Shown: positions 1 through 13,522 of the stretch, piece by piece | Layout of the letters: every line of letters begins with the position of its first letter | Position numbering within the stretch: the first letter of the stretch is position 1 | Assembly (NCBI GenBank): GCA_964020085.1 | Contig: OZ026608.1 | Location: 20,795,812-20,859,811, forward strand | Length of the DNA stretch: 64,000 nucleotides | Source of the DNA: Micromussa lordhowensis | Lineage: Eukaryota; Cnidaria; Anthozoa; Scleractinia; Lobophylliidae | Direction: 5' to 3' | The notes under the pieces: model-generated | The model's database searches: none | What the model was told of the DNA's origin: nothing | Seen by the model: only the letters and a program-made list of their open reading frames with translations | Translations under genes and position numbers: made by a program

Positions 1-545
1 TACCTTTTAAAAACAAACTCCTCACGTTTTGGGCACGTGAGAAAAGCACATTTACAAACATCTATCTTTGCTTCTGTACGTGAAGCAATTTTATTATAGT
101 TTCCTTGTAAAGTAAACAGGCTGCTTTGATTACGGAAGGTATAGGAAGTGATTTGGGCAAGTCTAAAAGTCCTCCAGAAGCGACTGGAACATTTCATGCT
201 AAAATAGTCTGTTCTCTTCTCTTTTTTCATGACAAAAGTTGGGTAGGGGGAAGGAATGGTTAAGCTAGACGTTCATAAGCTAGCTGCAATAATTATGAAG
301 GGAAATAATTATGAAATAGAAAATACAACCCAGCCGAGAAAGAAAATACCAGAACTAATGAAACAACATTGTCAAAAACAACAATCTTCTAATTAAAGCG
401 AGCAAAATCAACAGTTTCACTGATTTTAATTTGGCACGCCTTTCAGCCATTGTTTTTGTGCCTAGAATTGATCTTCTATTGCGGACAAAGCGAGATATGC
501 GAGATTTTTCTAAAAATGAGTTTGTGTTCGGAACTGAGGATGACC

Positions 546-556
546 AAGAAGAAGAA

Positions 557-588
<32 letters not shown>

Positions 589-593
589 AGAAG
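546..593. repeat. GAA/TTC microsatellite
   Basis: About 16 near-perfect GAA triplets. The apparent poly-Glu and poly-Ser frames over it are by-products of the repeat. Confidence 0.95.
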
Positions 594-3500
594 TCTTTTT
601 ACCTGCTTTTAGCAACATGTCGACGTTAGGTCTCGATCTGATAAGGTATAGTATTTAAATATTATTTATAGTTTTTAATCTGATAACCCTTGAACTATCC
701 AAGCTTGGAAGGTAAAAATAAACTTATTTTCTTTCCCAAAAGATGCATATTGCCTGACATGCTAGCCCCACATACAGAGAGATTATTATAGTCATATGTG
801 TCCATAAGAAGCTCTTCTGAAAATGGAATGGAATATTTGTCTAAATATGGCTAGAAAGGATACCTCAAAAGAAAACACTAGAAAGCAATAGATATTTAGA
901 GATCAACATAACAGAACAGAAGAAAAGTATGTTGATTCAAACCTGATGAGCTGTCGTGAATTCTTGTCTCCATGTGAAGCACATAGCTGAGTCCACGCAG
1001 TAATCCTGGGATCTCAGATCGGAACAGGCAAACCAAAGCACTTACCTCAGTCATTTACATTCCTTTTCATTGTTTACAGTCATCATAAACACCCTTGATA
1101 CCAGACATGGACATGGACATTGCCTCAGCCATAATTTTGTACAAAGGGTGTGGATGAAGTTGAACTGATGCCAGCTGAGAATAGGCCGAAATCTTAACTG
1201 ACTGGCTAAGAATGACACGTTTACTGACCGATAGACTGAAAACTAAGAAGTGCCGGATCTTCAATACTGACTAATAGCTCGGAAATATACTGAAATTTTA
1301 ACTTGCAGCTCAGGAAACGCTGAAAATTCACTGATAAGTTAGATTGCAGTGACCCCTTCCAGACCCTCAATTACTGTTTCCACACATCTTATCTTGTCCA
1401 ATTCCGGCCCACAAAGGTTTTTGGTTGCTATGTGTTTTCCTGAAAGACTTTCGCTCTTCATGAGGCAGTCTTTGCCTGACAATCCCTTGTGAAACGGTAA
1501 TGATTCGAGGTGGCGTTTTTAAAATTCCTTCTAGCAGGTACTAAGGCCCATTCCAATGATGGGTGTCGATTTTGAAAGTGTTATCTTACAGACAAAACGG
1601 GTCAAAACTTCTCACCGATAACAAAATGATGAATTTATCAATGAAAATTTGATTTTATTCTTCCTCCATCATTAAAACAGCAATAAAATTTAATACTCAA
1701 ACGCTTATCGAATGCTAACTGGATTAATACCCAGCTTTGCCCTAAAGACACGCGAAAATCAGACCACCCCAAATTTTGCGAATCCTGGCTCAATTATCAA
1801 CACCAAATGCCGCATATATAGGTACGAGTTTTTTGTTGTCAATTGTTTTGCCAATTGCTTTGTAACCCTTTTGATAAATACAAAGACCGAAGTGAAGCAT
1901 TTTGGTTGAAATAAATTGGGAGATTTGTTGTGTAGTTTTTATTTGACGTAGATTAGGGACACGCTTCGCATTCCCCTGTGCTTATGGTGTGTCGAGAAAT
2001 TAATCTGTCATTAATCAAGTAAACATTCAAGTTTTGACTTCGACAGTTGGCACATTGAACTATCCATTTCGAGAATGAAATATCGAAGCGAGGAGTGAAA
2101 TCAAATGATCATTCATGAATCCATCACTTCATAACTGTTAGGAACACTTGACCTGTTTTGACTGCTCTGGTGCCCGTGTTCCAGTGATAACAAATGCCCT
2201 TTTACTCCAATTCAGACGCTGACCAGGTAAGTCGAATAGCGTTGTTGCGTTGTTTTGAGAAAGACACTTTTTACTCTTAACTTCCCTAGGAGTATAAGTG
2301 GTTAACCGGCAGTTACAAACTGTCAGTGGAACCTAAGTGACCAATAGTACTACAAGGGGTAATCGGTGATTTACTAGTATTCCGTGCTGACGAGTAGCAA
2401 AACTACTGAAAGTTTGATAATACGAAAACCGTGGCAAATTCATCCTCTAGGTTTGAGCCACCAGGCTCAAGAGGGTTTAAACTTACTTGGATACCGATTT
2501 AACACGATCGGCCCCTTTTATCAAACAAACACGGTTCTAGTCTAGTTTACTATACCTGGATCGTTAGAATCTCAATTTCCTGCCACCAAATGTGGCCATT
2601 AAGACATGCAGTTTTGTTCGTTTTCTCCAGAGATGGATGTTATTTCAACTCACTTAGGGTGAGTAATATACAAACGTTTGCACATTTGTGGGCATTTAAT
2701 TTTCATATGTAATTCATGTAATCTACCGGATACCTTGAATTCTGACAACTTTCCACCTGATTTTTCTTATAACAAAGAATACTCCACACCGATAAGTCAT
2801 ATACAACACCACAGTATTAGACTGTGACATCAACTGGAATCCTCTCCTATACAAAGAGGCATACTACGTCAAACGCCAAACACCTTCTCTCAACAAAGGA
2901 CTCAGATCCAGCAGGAAAGAGCCTTTTCTCACGAGTATTACTTTTTGTTTCTTCTCGTCATTGTTGTTAACACGCTATTTAAGAGCTATCTTATGTGCAT
3001 ATCCTTGTCTGATGATGGTACAGTCCTTACCGAAGTTATAACTCTTAGTCAGTTTGCAATTTGATGTCTGAATACTTTGACACAATCAACATTCTCGGAT
3101 TATCTTTCATTCTCTATGTACTACAGCTATCAACAGGTACTGGGTTTTCGAATCTTCCTTGATAACCTCCTTCAAACTGAGATCCAGGGCCTTATGCCCA
3201 GACCTGCTTGGAGTTTCAAGACACGTTGAAATTTCATGCAGTAAATGGCCCGACCCCTAAAACGTCCTTCCGTGAGGTCCCAAATTTAGATCAATCCCAC
3301 CGTCATCTCCCGGTTGTTTAAAGCAGGATATAGCTCTAGGAATCACGATTAGCGGTAACTTTGTGGTCAGCTTTACAAGTTATCGGAATAATTTCGATCT
3401 CTCGTTTGGCATCCTGAATATACTCAAATTTCATTTAGACAATAACAAAATTTATCTTAAATTAGCAGCGAAAAACGCTTTACAACAAAAATAAATGAAA

Positions 3501-5929
3501 TACATCGTCTAAATTTAATCCGCTTTTCAACACGAGGACCATAATGTTTGAAAAAATGAGCATTACCGTAATCAATTATGCCGCAAAACCACACCAATCA
3601 GCGGGCAATTTCGACTTATCTTTTGTTCTCAGAACGTTATATACCTTCCAAAAACAGCACGCGAGGTTAGGGGGCGTCTAAGACCTAGATCCAAGTAAAT
3701 ATTTTGCATATTCCCTGCTGGTTGTCTAAAAATAAGAACAATTGGTCCGTGGACAAAGGTAAGTTTTGGAATTTCGATGCTTCACGAGTTGTGTTCGAAC
3801 CTAACGATCTAAATAGTTTCTTGAAGGACCGAAAAGGTAAAACTAACAGGAAAGAGTGTTGAGTGGATACACCCTAACTGCGTTTGACTCAACAAAAACT
3901 CAGGTAAATTATAACATTCAGGATATTCTTATAAGGCTGAGGGCTGTAAAATTTGCATAAAATTGATCATGGTATCACTTGGTTGAGGAACTTCCGAACA
4001 TTGTAGCAGGCCGGTGATTATTTTCGAAAGTTGGACAACCGCAAATTGGCGTGTTTACTCTGATCCAAATCAAAACATGTCGCGGATTAGACGAGGTTCC
4101 CATGCAGTTGTTTAATTTCTACTAAAGAGTATTTGCTAATTTTAATCTAGATTTTAGATTGCTACTTGATATATCACCTGGACGATTATTCTCACTTCCC
4201 AAGGAAAACGTCCTCTTATAGCACCTCTTCGTCACTGAAACAACTTGCGAGGTCAAACCTTGAAATTTTCCATCCGGAATAAATTTTAGTTTTGAATCGC
4301 GGAATTCAACATGAAATGAACAACACCACAACAACAACAACACCAGCAACAACAACAAACAGGAACAACTTGAAAAACAGCAACAACTGAGGCATAAACA
4401 ACTTCGAATGCATCGTGCCTGTATCATCAGTGCAGACGTCAGTGGTATTTAAATTAGGGCATGCGCGGTAGTTCCTCGTAGTCGGCTGTGTGCTGTCATC
4501 TGTAACCGCGCTCTACACTTATGTTGCGATTCGTGTCATCGGTTTACTTTTGAGTCACTTCTCACGGATGTCGTGCTTCCAAACGCTAATTTCGCTCCAT
4601 CACTTCTTAAATCGAATGAATTTAAAAATTCGACAGTATGCAACCGTGAAGTCGGAAAATATTGCCCAATTTGTTATCAAAAAATCTTTGCTATAGGGGC
4701 TTTAAGGAGCGGACGGACCTTGTACTTAAACGCTCAAGATAACTTAAATACAGTAAGGACGGAATGGACGGGAAAGCAGAGGATTGGGGATTGATAAACC
4801 AGTTAATTCATGATGCTATTTTTGGGATTGTTTTCTAGACCTCGAGTGAAAAATAAAGTATCGATTGTCAGCGTCGAGGTTACATGTGTGCAACTACCCG
4901 CTCGCAGTGAAATGCAAAACCAGGATCTTTAAGGAAAACATGCTTATGTCCTATATAACCACAAAAAATGTTATCACGAAAATGACCACAATGCACTCCT
5001 TATCTGGTTTGAATTAAATGAGTGAAGTTTTTACAGATCAACAAGGAGGTCTACGAAAATAAACATCTTTGGTATAAATTTAACTGCTCTTTGAAGTGAC
5101 GAAAGAAGAGATAACGAGGAAATGTTTTAAGTTAAGACCACCTACCGTTATGTATACATATTATGGATTTTATTAATCAAAGACAGAAATATTTGAGTTA
5201 TACAATGGTACGGCCAATTTTTTCCTGTGTCTCGATCGGCAATGAACTAAACGTTAATTTCTTTTATCTTAAAATGATCAAGAAATTAAAGAAAAGCCCT
5301 AGATTTAAAAGAGTGATTAAAAAGTAATTTCTCCGTACAATAGTTATGCATTTCAAGCCGTCAGGTAGAGAGAATTCAGAAACTCGTCAACCGAAGGATA
5401 CTCTTGATGTTCCCAACCTGTCAATAAAAATTGAGTCATTAGAAAGTAAGACGTCGAGAAACTAAAAAAACACGGAACCAGTTGTTTCGACAGATTGTAC
5501 GAGGACCACGAGGAAGCCAGAAACTCTGTATGGGCTAAAAATATGACCAGTATTTCAACTGACAACTGACAAATGGTCGTAACGGTTGACTGACAAATTT
5601 GGCCTTTGCTCACTATCCACACCGTCAACTGGCAAATTGTCCAAATTTGAAATTACTACCTGTTTAATCCAGATAGGCTACAGCCTGTCTTTCGTCGTCT
5701 TGTGTCTCTGCAAAAGGCGTGATTTGTCAATCCCTTATTCTACCCCTTACGCAGACTTGAAACCAACGAATACCTTTAGCTGAAAACTACCCAAGTCGGT
5801 CAAAAACAACGTTTACAACCCCTAATTCAAAGTTAAGCTGGCAGCACATGGAATATTGCTTTGCATGTACATGTAATAAGTGATTGTTTGATTTACATTT
5901 GATATATTTATACATTGCGTGTTATTTTC

Positions 5930-5946
5930 GGGGGGGGGGGGGGGGG
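5930..5946. repeat. Poly-G run
   Basis: An uninterrupted run of 17 G. Similar runs occur near 26310, 28348, 39309 and 51030. Confidence 0.95.
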
Positions 5947-6676
5947 ACCGCATGCGCGAAAGTGCGTGAGACGATAAACTGGTCGCATAAGCTCAGAATA
6001 TCATTCGTCCTTATTTCTATTACTTATATTCACCTTAATGTTAGATCTGACAGAATTTGGCTGTGTAGAAATAAAATCTATCCTTAAAACTGACTCATTG
6101 TATTAGTTTTTCGACATCACTCTGTCTCCAATAAACTGAAAGCAACGAGAAATTGGATTTTGGGGAATAAATACATTCTTTCAATCACTGCTTCGATTGA
6201 ATACTACCGCAAAAGTTACTCAAAACTAAGCACAGAGAAGTCTGGCCTTTTGGGAAAGAGCACCTCGCCTTTCCGTCGTTGTTTCTCCTAAATCGCTGAC
6301 AGGTGATGTCATATTCTTCGTGAACTTGCCTTGTAAACCATACTTTGGTCATGAGAAATGAAATGCAGGGTATTTTTAGTGACTCCTTGGCCTTTTTTCC
6401 GTGCATCTACGCGTGCCAGATAAACAAAATCTACGTTCCTGAAATTCTTATTTGAACTGACGAAACCAGATCTAGCCACGATTACGTTGCAGCACCAGAA
6501 GTATTACTCAATGAAAAGCCTTTCAGCAATCCGCCCTGTCAAAACGTACCCAACTTTATTTTGGTGCTAGTCAGTTTGAAGTGTTCTAGTAATTGCTTTG
6601 CGAATTGCCCCACATAATTTCGAACCTTTTCTTTAAAGAATTTATTTAATCGATTCTATAGTGACCTCGCCCTTAA

Positions 6677-6985
6677 GTACGTGCTCTGCTAGCAGAACAT
6701 AAATGTACCGCTGCACTTCCTTTCGTTCAAAGATTATCTGCAGCAAGAAAACCCGCTGGATACCCGTGTCGTGTCAACAGACCACCCACAATGAAAGCGA
6801 CGTGTGCAAAATCATGTGTGGCGAACGTAGACTCCGTAACGCCAGCCCCCTGCGCCACGCCCCCTTCGATTATATTTCCCGGTATGGACCCTTTTCAGTT
6901 ACAAGCCCCTGGGATATATGTTACTCCTTTTCGGGATAAGCTCCCTCCGCTATCTCCTCCGCTCGCTACCACAGTCACGGAATGA
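6677..6985 (+). other. Unassigned open stretch, about 100 codons, Pro- and Cys-rich
   Basis: A frame open from 6677 to the TGA at 6983-6985 is more GC-rich than its surroundings and contains an ATG at 6791. The C-terminal half is Pro-rich (APGIYVTPF, LPPLSPPLATT). The minus strand also reads open in part. I do not recognise it; a transposon-derived fragment is as likely as an exon. Confidence 0.15.
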
Positions 6986-9900
6986 CCATTTCTCTGGCGT
7001 TTTTAATTTACATCATGGGCAAAAGGAAAGACAAGAAAAACGTCCATTACAAGAGCGAGCTTGGTACATTTTAGATTGTTTCATTTCTAGATCTGCTATC
7101 GTGAGTAGCTTTAAGATTGACCGTTGGGGTTATCGTATATTATAATACCCGGAGCTTGACTGACACAACTGGTTTCATCTGTCTTCCGGCTAGTTCCCCA
7201 TATTTCCCTTTTCCCCCTAGATAGTTCGGTAGTCAAAAACCCGTACTGTTTGTATTTGTATAAATCTAGAGGACTAAGAGCAATAAAAGTACAGAAAATA
7301 CGTGCTTCATTAACTTGAAATATTACCAAACAACTTTGAAGCTTTCAACAACATGAGCAACATTCAATCGGATTGTGAAAGATGAATTGATTTTTCACGG
7401 GTTGACAGCGATCAAGATGGAGGCACGTACCCAGAAATTAGCTTTTTAAATCATCCAGCTTAAATGTATAATCTACTTAATAGATTGTTTTTCTAGGGAA
7501 TCAAAACTCGCATCAAATGCAGGAAATTCTTTGTTTATTGTTAAAACATGCTGACGCATGACTCCTGGTCAATTTGTTAAGATCTACTGATTTGATTTTG
7601 AGACCAGGCTCGGTCTGTTTTCGTTACTTCTTATCATTCAAGGTTCTAAAGGCAATAAACTGATCCACAAGGCTCGAATTGTTTCATTTCATTTGAAGCC
7701 TTATTCAGTTACAAAATACTCAAAAGGTCACCGATTCCTTCTGAAGCACTTTCGCCTAGAGCGACTAACTAAAGAACATTAAGTCTGGCGCGTGCTTTGT
7801 CGTGTGTCCGTTTTCATATCAATAAGGACCTTAGCTCGGATGATCAGGACGCTCCTGTCTGGGGAATCGAAACACTCTTACAACCGTCGTTTCAGTACAA
7901 ATTGATTTGGGCGGAACCAAATGTGCCTTTTTAAAAAAACGCCCTTAGAACGCTTGAATTGCAAAATCGAAACGAAAAGAAGCACGACATTTTCTCAGTG
8001 ATACCTTGGCAAACGTAATTTAAGCGATCGCAAGAAGATAGGCAACTCTAGGTTTGTAATAGTTTGAAGGGAAATTAACTGACGAAACAGGAGGTGATGA
8101 AATATTTCCTCACCACAAAGCTTTACTGCTAGTGTGGTCGAACAACAACTCATAGTAGGAGATATATTGATATCTGCTGATCTTACAATTGACCTCGATA
8201 TCAAAGAGAATAGTCCTGGCTCCAAGATGTCCGTATGCTGAGCTAAGTATCAATCGACAAGCTAACCTGAATGACCTCACAGTAAAAGGAACGAGTTACA
8301 TACGGGACTCTGCAGTTTTTCCTGTTTGTTCCAAGGTAGCCTCCTTTACATTTAAACTTTGAATCATTAAAAACAACACCGTGACTTATCCGTTCTTAGT
8401 GATATTTGTTGAAATATGTCGTAGATTATGTAATACATGCATAGTATATTTCGTTGTGACCCCACATTTTGTGCTGGATTAGGAAAGCAAAAACCCCACC
8501 ACCATCGAACAAGAGTTGTAGTTAAATTAAATAGCGCCAGTCTCGTCATGAGGCATTGAAATCTTTTTGCAGTCGTTTGGAGTTTAATTTGTCTGCTCTC
8601 ACCAATGTTGCGACTTGCTCCTTCCCTGATAGCACAGCACTTCTTCCCTCTGCTCTCGTACAAAAGATTAAACTGACTTTTGTTTAGCAAGACCATAGTT
8701 GCCTCTAAAGCCGACCACAGGTAAAATTAGCAAACATACTGTATGATTCTTTTCACTGATTCAACTGTTTGGGTGATTAAAATACGTTCACCATTTAATC
8801 CCAGATTCCCAAGCCAACAAAATCCTAGTGTGACTAGGCACTTCTTTCATGCGTTGCAGCTTCAGTTAATTTACGAAAAGAACTTTAGCATTTTAGTTGA
8901 TTCTGAACTTGCCAGCATTCGTAATAATAAGGGTTCTAGATCTTCTTCTGGTAAACTGGTCTAAGTACAGCTGGACACAGAGAAACAACATGATGTTATG
9001 TGGAATGATGAAGGACACCAGAATTTTGAAAGACCATGCAAACAATTTACTTGTGAGTTAGCCTAAAATTCTGTTTAACTTGTTCAGGATTTTGTCATGT
9101 TTGTTGTCGTCGAACAGAAGAATGAAAGAGTAAGAATTTATTAATATTTCCTTCGCAGTTTGGCAATATAATATCTCGTTACCGCAGGTGAAAGGACATT
9201 ACTACACCTTGAAGATTGGTGTATATTTAGCGAGGGTTGGAATGAGAAAAAAAAGTGTTGGTACTCATATTACCGAGTCTGTGAAGATCGCATGCTGATC
9301 TTAAATGGCCTAAAGAGGTGATAAAGTATATGTTTATGCAGTAAAACCGTGTGAGTTGAAGTATTCAATTGACTGTCAACAATTTGGGAATTACCAAACA
9401 CGCGTAGGCCCTTCCTGACGTTAAAACATGACCATTCATCAGTGGACGGTTGAATTACGACCCTGCCAAGTTCCAGCTACGTACAATGGAATAATGACTT
9501 AGAGCCTTGATAACATGCTAGCAGGCATGCTTTGCCAATGAAAACTAGGTTTTAATTTTTGTGATCTGCTTTGTCGGTGAAAATTGGATTTTAGTATTTG
9601 GAACAAATCCTTATCAATCCCACGTTCCCACAAAGAGGATTAAATATATTCGGAAATATCAGGAAACAAGCGACAAGAAAACAATTTTTTGTGTTTAAAA
9701 TGTAAAACAGTGCATCGCAAAGAGAGAGCTAGAACGTCCTTAGCAAAGAAAAGGTTATATGAGATTGTGTATGAGACCTGTATGAAGACAGACCCTTATC
9801 GGGGGAACCGTATAAGATAGAGCAGCCACACGTTTCCCAAACTGACCAAAAAACAATGGGGAACGAGACTCCGTCGTCGAGACTGGAGAGTTGACGAGCG

Positions 9901-10018
9901 TTAAAACTCTCGCTGTCGTTTGATCGTAATCAACTCTTGCATCAGTCAGCCACCTTGGTGGACTGAACCTACTCGGCTAAATTTTTACACTTGTTAAGAA
10001 TGAGCTGTTGCTTGTTTG

Positions 10019-10189
10019 ATGAGAGTATCAATCCTCTCTACTCTCGAATCGAGTCTTGAAGAAACTGCTCGTAGCAATGGCTTCACTCCCTCGACGCGAA
10101 CTCTTGCCGACCGCTTGCGTCTCCTGTTCATGAATAGGTCGGACCTTCATTCGAACGCTGAGTTGGCTATGATCAGCTCAGCTATCTGA
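10019..10189 (+). CDS. Unassigned short ORF (56 residues)
   Basis: An ATG-started frame with a protein-like composition (LEETARSNGFTPSTRTLADR and similar) ends at TGA after 56 codons. It has no recognised homolog, no clear splice partner and no neighbouring gene. It could be chance, a small exon or a decayed transposon fragment. Confidence 0.15.
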   Translation: MRVSILSTLESSLEETARSNGFTPSTRTLADRLRLLFMNRSDLHSNAELAMISSAI

Positions 10190-11109
10190 TAGGTGTGCTC
10201 TCGCTTGCTAGCCGTGCCGATATTTTATTGTAGCTGATTTTGGAATTCCACGATCGAGTAATCCAGAATCAATTACCACCTTTCGAATTGACTAGCACTG
10301 ATGTTATTTCCGTCAGATTTCTTGACACGACGAAACGGCTGGTAGACGTGTGAATCACTGATTCATTGTTTTACTTAAACACTTACAATAAGTTAATGTT
10401 AAAGAATGATTCGCCCGCAGTAATCAAACTGTTCAACAAGGTGTTATTAGTTTGAAGGTACTATTGGAACTGTTATGGGAGGGCAATGATTTGGCCAGAA
10501 GTAACCAAAATGTGCCAGAAAACGATACGAAATTGTGGTTAGAACGAAAGAATTGGAAATTAGAGATGACATTCTGACAGCTGGCATAATTTTGACTGTC
10601 CTTTAGTTTAAATGATTCCTGATCCTTTTGTCGAAAGCTATAGAAATAAAGTAGGTTCTAGTGCATAGTGGCTCATCCGGCATCAGCCGACGCAGGTCTA
10701 TCACAATCAACCTTGGATCATGCGAGTCCATTCTCGGTAAACTCGAAAGTTTTCAGATTGCTACCAACAGTTGGCAGCAGTATACGGCTACTAGGTTAAT
10801 GAGAGACTCAGTGAGAGTATAAAGTGAAATAAAGCCTTGAATAGTTTTGTTCAACACATAGCATGCCCACTTGCCACACAGGTCAAGCTAATGATGCTCA
10901 GTAACCAGGGCTATTATTCTGCTCTATAAGTGGGAACTTTGGAAACAAAACTAGCCATAGCCTAAAGACGAGAACGTGATAAAATATTTCTAGATGACGA
11001 GGCGTTGTCTTATAGTGCAAGAGTGGCCGGTGACATAATGGCAATGATTACTGTTACACTTGGAGAAGGAGAACTTAAGAGAAAATAATCCGCGCTTGGT
11101 GCTAACAAT

Positions 11110-11575
11110 CACTGAAACACACAAACAGTGACCAGACGATTGACATTTGTTGTTTTTCTCTTTTGTGATACGATGTCTCTCCAGGTTCGAACAATTTACT
11201 TCTCTTTACAATACACTGAATCTAAACAGAATGACAGTGACCAGAGGATAGGCACTTTTCATTTCTGGTAGTTAAATGTCTCTCTCTGTACAAGGAATTC
11301 ATCTCGCTCTACTGGTCAAAAATAGATCACGGATGATAGTGACCGAAGTATAGGTATTTGTTGTTTTTCTCATTGAATTTCTTGTAGTTTAATGTTTCTG
11401 TCAGTTCCAAAAAATTCCCTTCTCTCCAGAGTACATTAGTCAAAAATAGATCTTTAACGCATGATAGTTGCCAGAGGCGTATTTGTTGTTTTTCTCTTTT
11501 GTTGCGATTAAATGCCTCTCTCTGTTCAATGAATTCTCTTCTCTCTATAGTATATCAAAAATAGATCATTACCGG
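11110..11575. repeat. Diverged tandem repeat, about four units of 110-120 bases
   Basis: Each unit combines a GTGACCAGA-like segment, TTGTTGTTTTTCTCTT or a variant, ATGTCTCTCTCTGTTC, AATTC.CTTCTCTC and CAAAAATAGATC. Units start near 11128, 11234, 11337 and 11465. No coding frame persists. Confidence 0.7.
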
Positions 11576-13522
11576 AAATAACAGAACTTTGAACATAGAA
11601 ACGAGATTAGGGACGAAATATTCTGTTAAGGAAATGGCTTTTGATGGGGACAATATAAATTGCTTTTACAATAAAATTAAAGGATTAGGGGTTTTGGAGA
11701 AAATGTATTTAGGAAAGATATCCTCCTTTTTTGAGTCTTCTAAAAGGAAACACTTAAAATTTGGGTGAAAGAGACTCAGCCTCAGGGTATAAATGTACGG
11801 GGAAATATTTCCCAGTAAGAACAATTAGAACTTAAAATTCCTACTCACCATGAAGCTGTCAAACCTTGTTTGAAATTTGTCCCATTTTGAAAGGCATTTG
11901 TCAGCTCTGTCAATCATTTCCTTAGGGATTTGTCAAGATTTGTCTTTTTTTTAGGCTGATTTACGCATTCTGTTCCGTGCCTGTGTGAAGGAATTGTTTT
12001 TCAACGCCCAGAAGCTTGGCCAATGCTGTAATGAGCACTTTGTGCTTATGCTGCACTGGTTTGCGTGTAAAGCATCAACTGCAGGATCGATTCGAAGCCT
12101 GTTCTTTCCTTCACTAACAAACCCAAGAGTGACGACAGCTCAGTGAATTGCATGCAATAATATTTCAATTAAAGCCTAAAATGTATCTCAAGCAGGTCGC
12201 CTACGAGGCGCCCTGCGAATAATGTTGAAGAGTGATATCCCTGAGCATTGCCTGAAGATTTTGGCAACCTCTATGTGTCTAATTGGAGCTGCTAGGTTGG
12301 CACATACCGAATAACTCCAAGCGATAACAATCAAAGCTATTCATTTCTTTAGAAAAACATTTTTCGCTAATATGCTTCCAATGAGAGATGTGCTGTCTAC
12401 TTGCTTAGAGCGTTCGGCGTCCCACGAAGAACAATGACCTTGCATGACAATGACCTTGCATGTAACATTCTTTAATCGCCCCTAACCGTAAATCCCTGCA
12501 CAGCCTGGGAAGTGTTAGACGCAGTCTTGCGGTGGTTCAGTTTTTCCCACACTTTGCAATTAATGTAATGAGAATATACACTAGATTTTTGTCAAGATAA
12601 GCTCTAATTGACGAGATCAAAAGATAAGGCCGTTGTGGCGTTAATTGCGGGTCTGGGTTCTCACGACGGGTCTTTTGTGTCGACGCGATTCTCACGGAAA
12701 AAGACTCTTATTGAGAACTCATGCGGTCAAATGTTATCTACAGCATCCTCATTGCCAGCTTTGAGACCTTGCCAGTATGGAAAAATCTTGTTACGTTCGA
12801 AACTTCCTCTGACGTGAAATAACTCTCTAAACAGATGCTTGTCGTTGTCGGAAGTCATCTAGTCGAGTATACATACTAAAACAATACTAACAAAAACGCG
12901 TGTCCAAGAGTTTATGTCAAATCAAGGGGCAGAAAAATAAACTAAAAATTTTTAGACAGAGTTACCCTAGAATTCGGTAACAAAAACCAAGAAGAGTTAG
13001 TTAACGTGATAATTTTGTTGCCTACAATCTAAAACGGGCTCAAGTTGTTCTTAAAACCGCATGTATAGAGAGACAATATTTTGGTACGGAAAACTTCGAA
13101 CAGAACATCGTAATGATCCTGTTAGCCCAGTTTGCCACACAGACATATAATAACGCAGTAGATATAAGTCGTCTCGTCTGCTTGACACCAAGCTGTTTTT
13201 TTCAATTACGTTTTAGTTTTCTGTCTTCCCAGTCGATCATTTCAAGTTGATTAATCCGAGGGGTGTGCCATTAAAACGCCTGTCACCTCCTTGTGTGGTC
13301 TACCACGCATAGGTAAACACGATCTCTCAATCCATCAGGCCACATTCGCCAGGTGGTATTCAACTAAAACAGATCAGAGCGCTCAACTGTCCTGACGGCA
13401 TATCGGTGTTCCTTCGTCCGCGCGCGCCCTCTCAGAGTGCAAGCTTGTAATTCTCCTCACATATTAAGTCAAGACAATTTGTTTCTTAGAATTGAGAAGT
13501 GAGAACAGATCCTCAAGGCATC

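Larger units (their letters stand above)
1..13522. other. Gene-free stretch at the left end
   Basis: AT-rich DNA in which I find no exon set or homology I can support on either strand. It contains a GAA microsatellite (546-593), a poly-G run (5930-5946), a diverged tandem array (11110-11575) and two weak unassigned ORFs. A distant promoter or 5' exon for the Ig/frizzled gene could lie near its right end. Confidence 0.6.

Noticed and set aside
431..658. Poly-Glu/poly-Ser frames on both strands
   Set aside because: They arise from the GAA microsatellite; nothing outside it resembles a protein.
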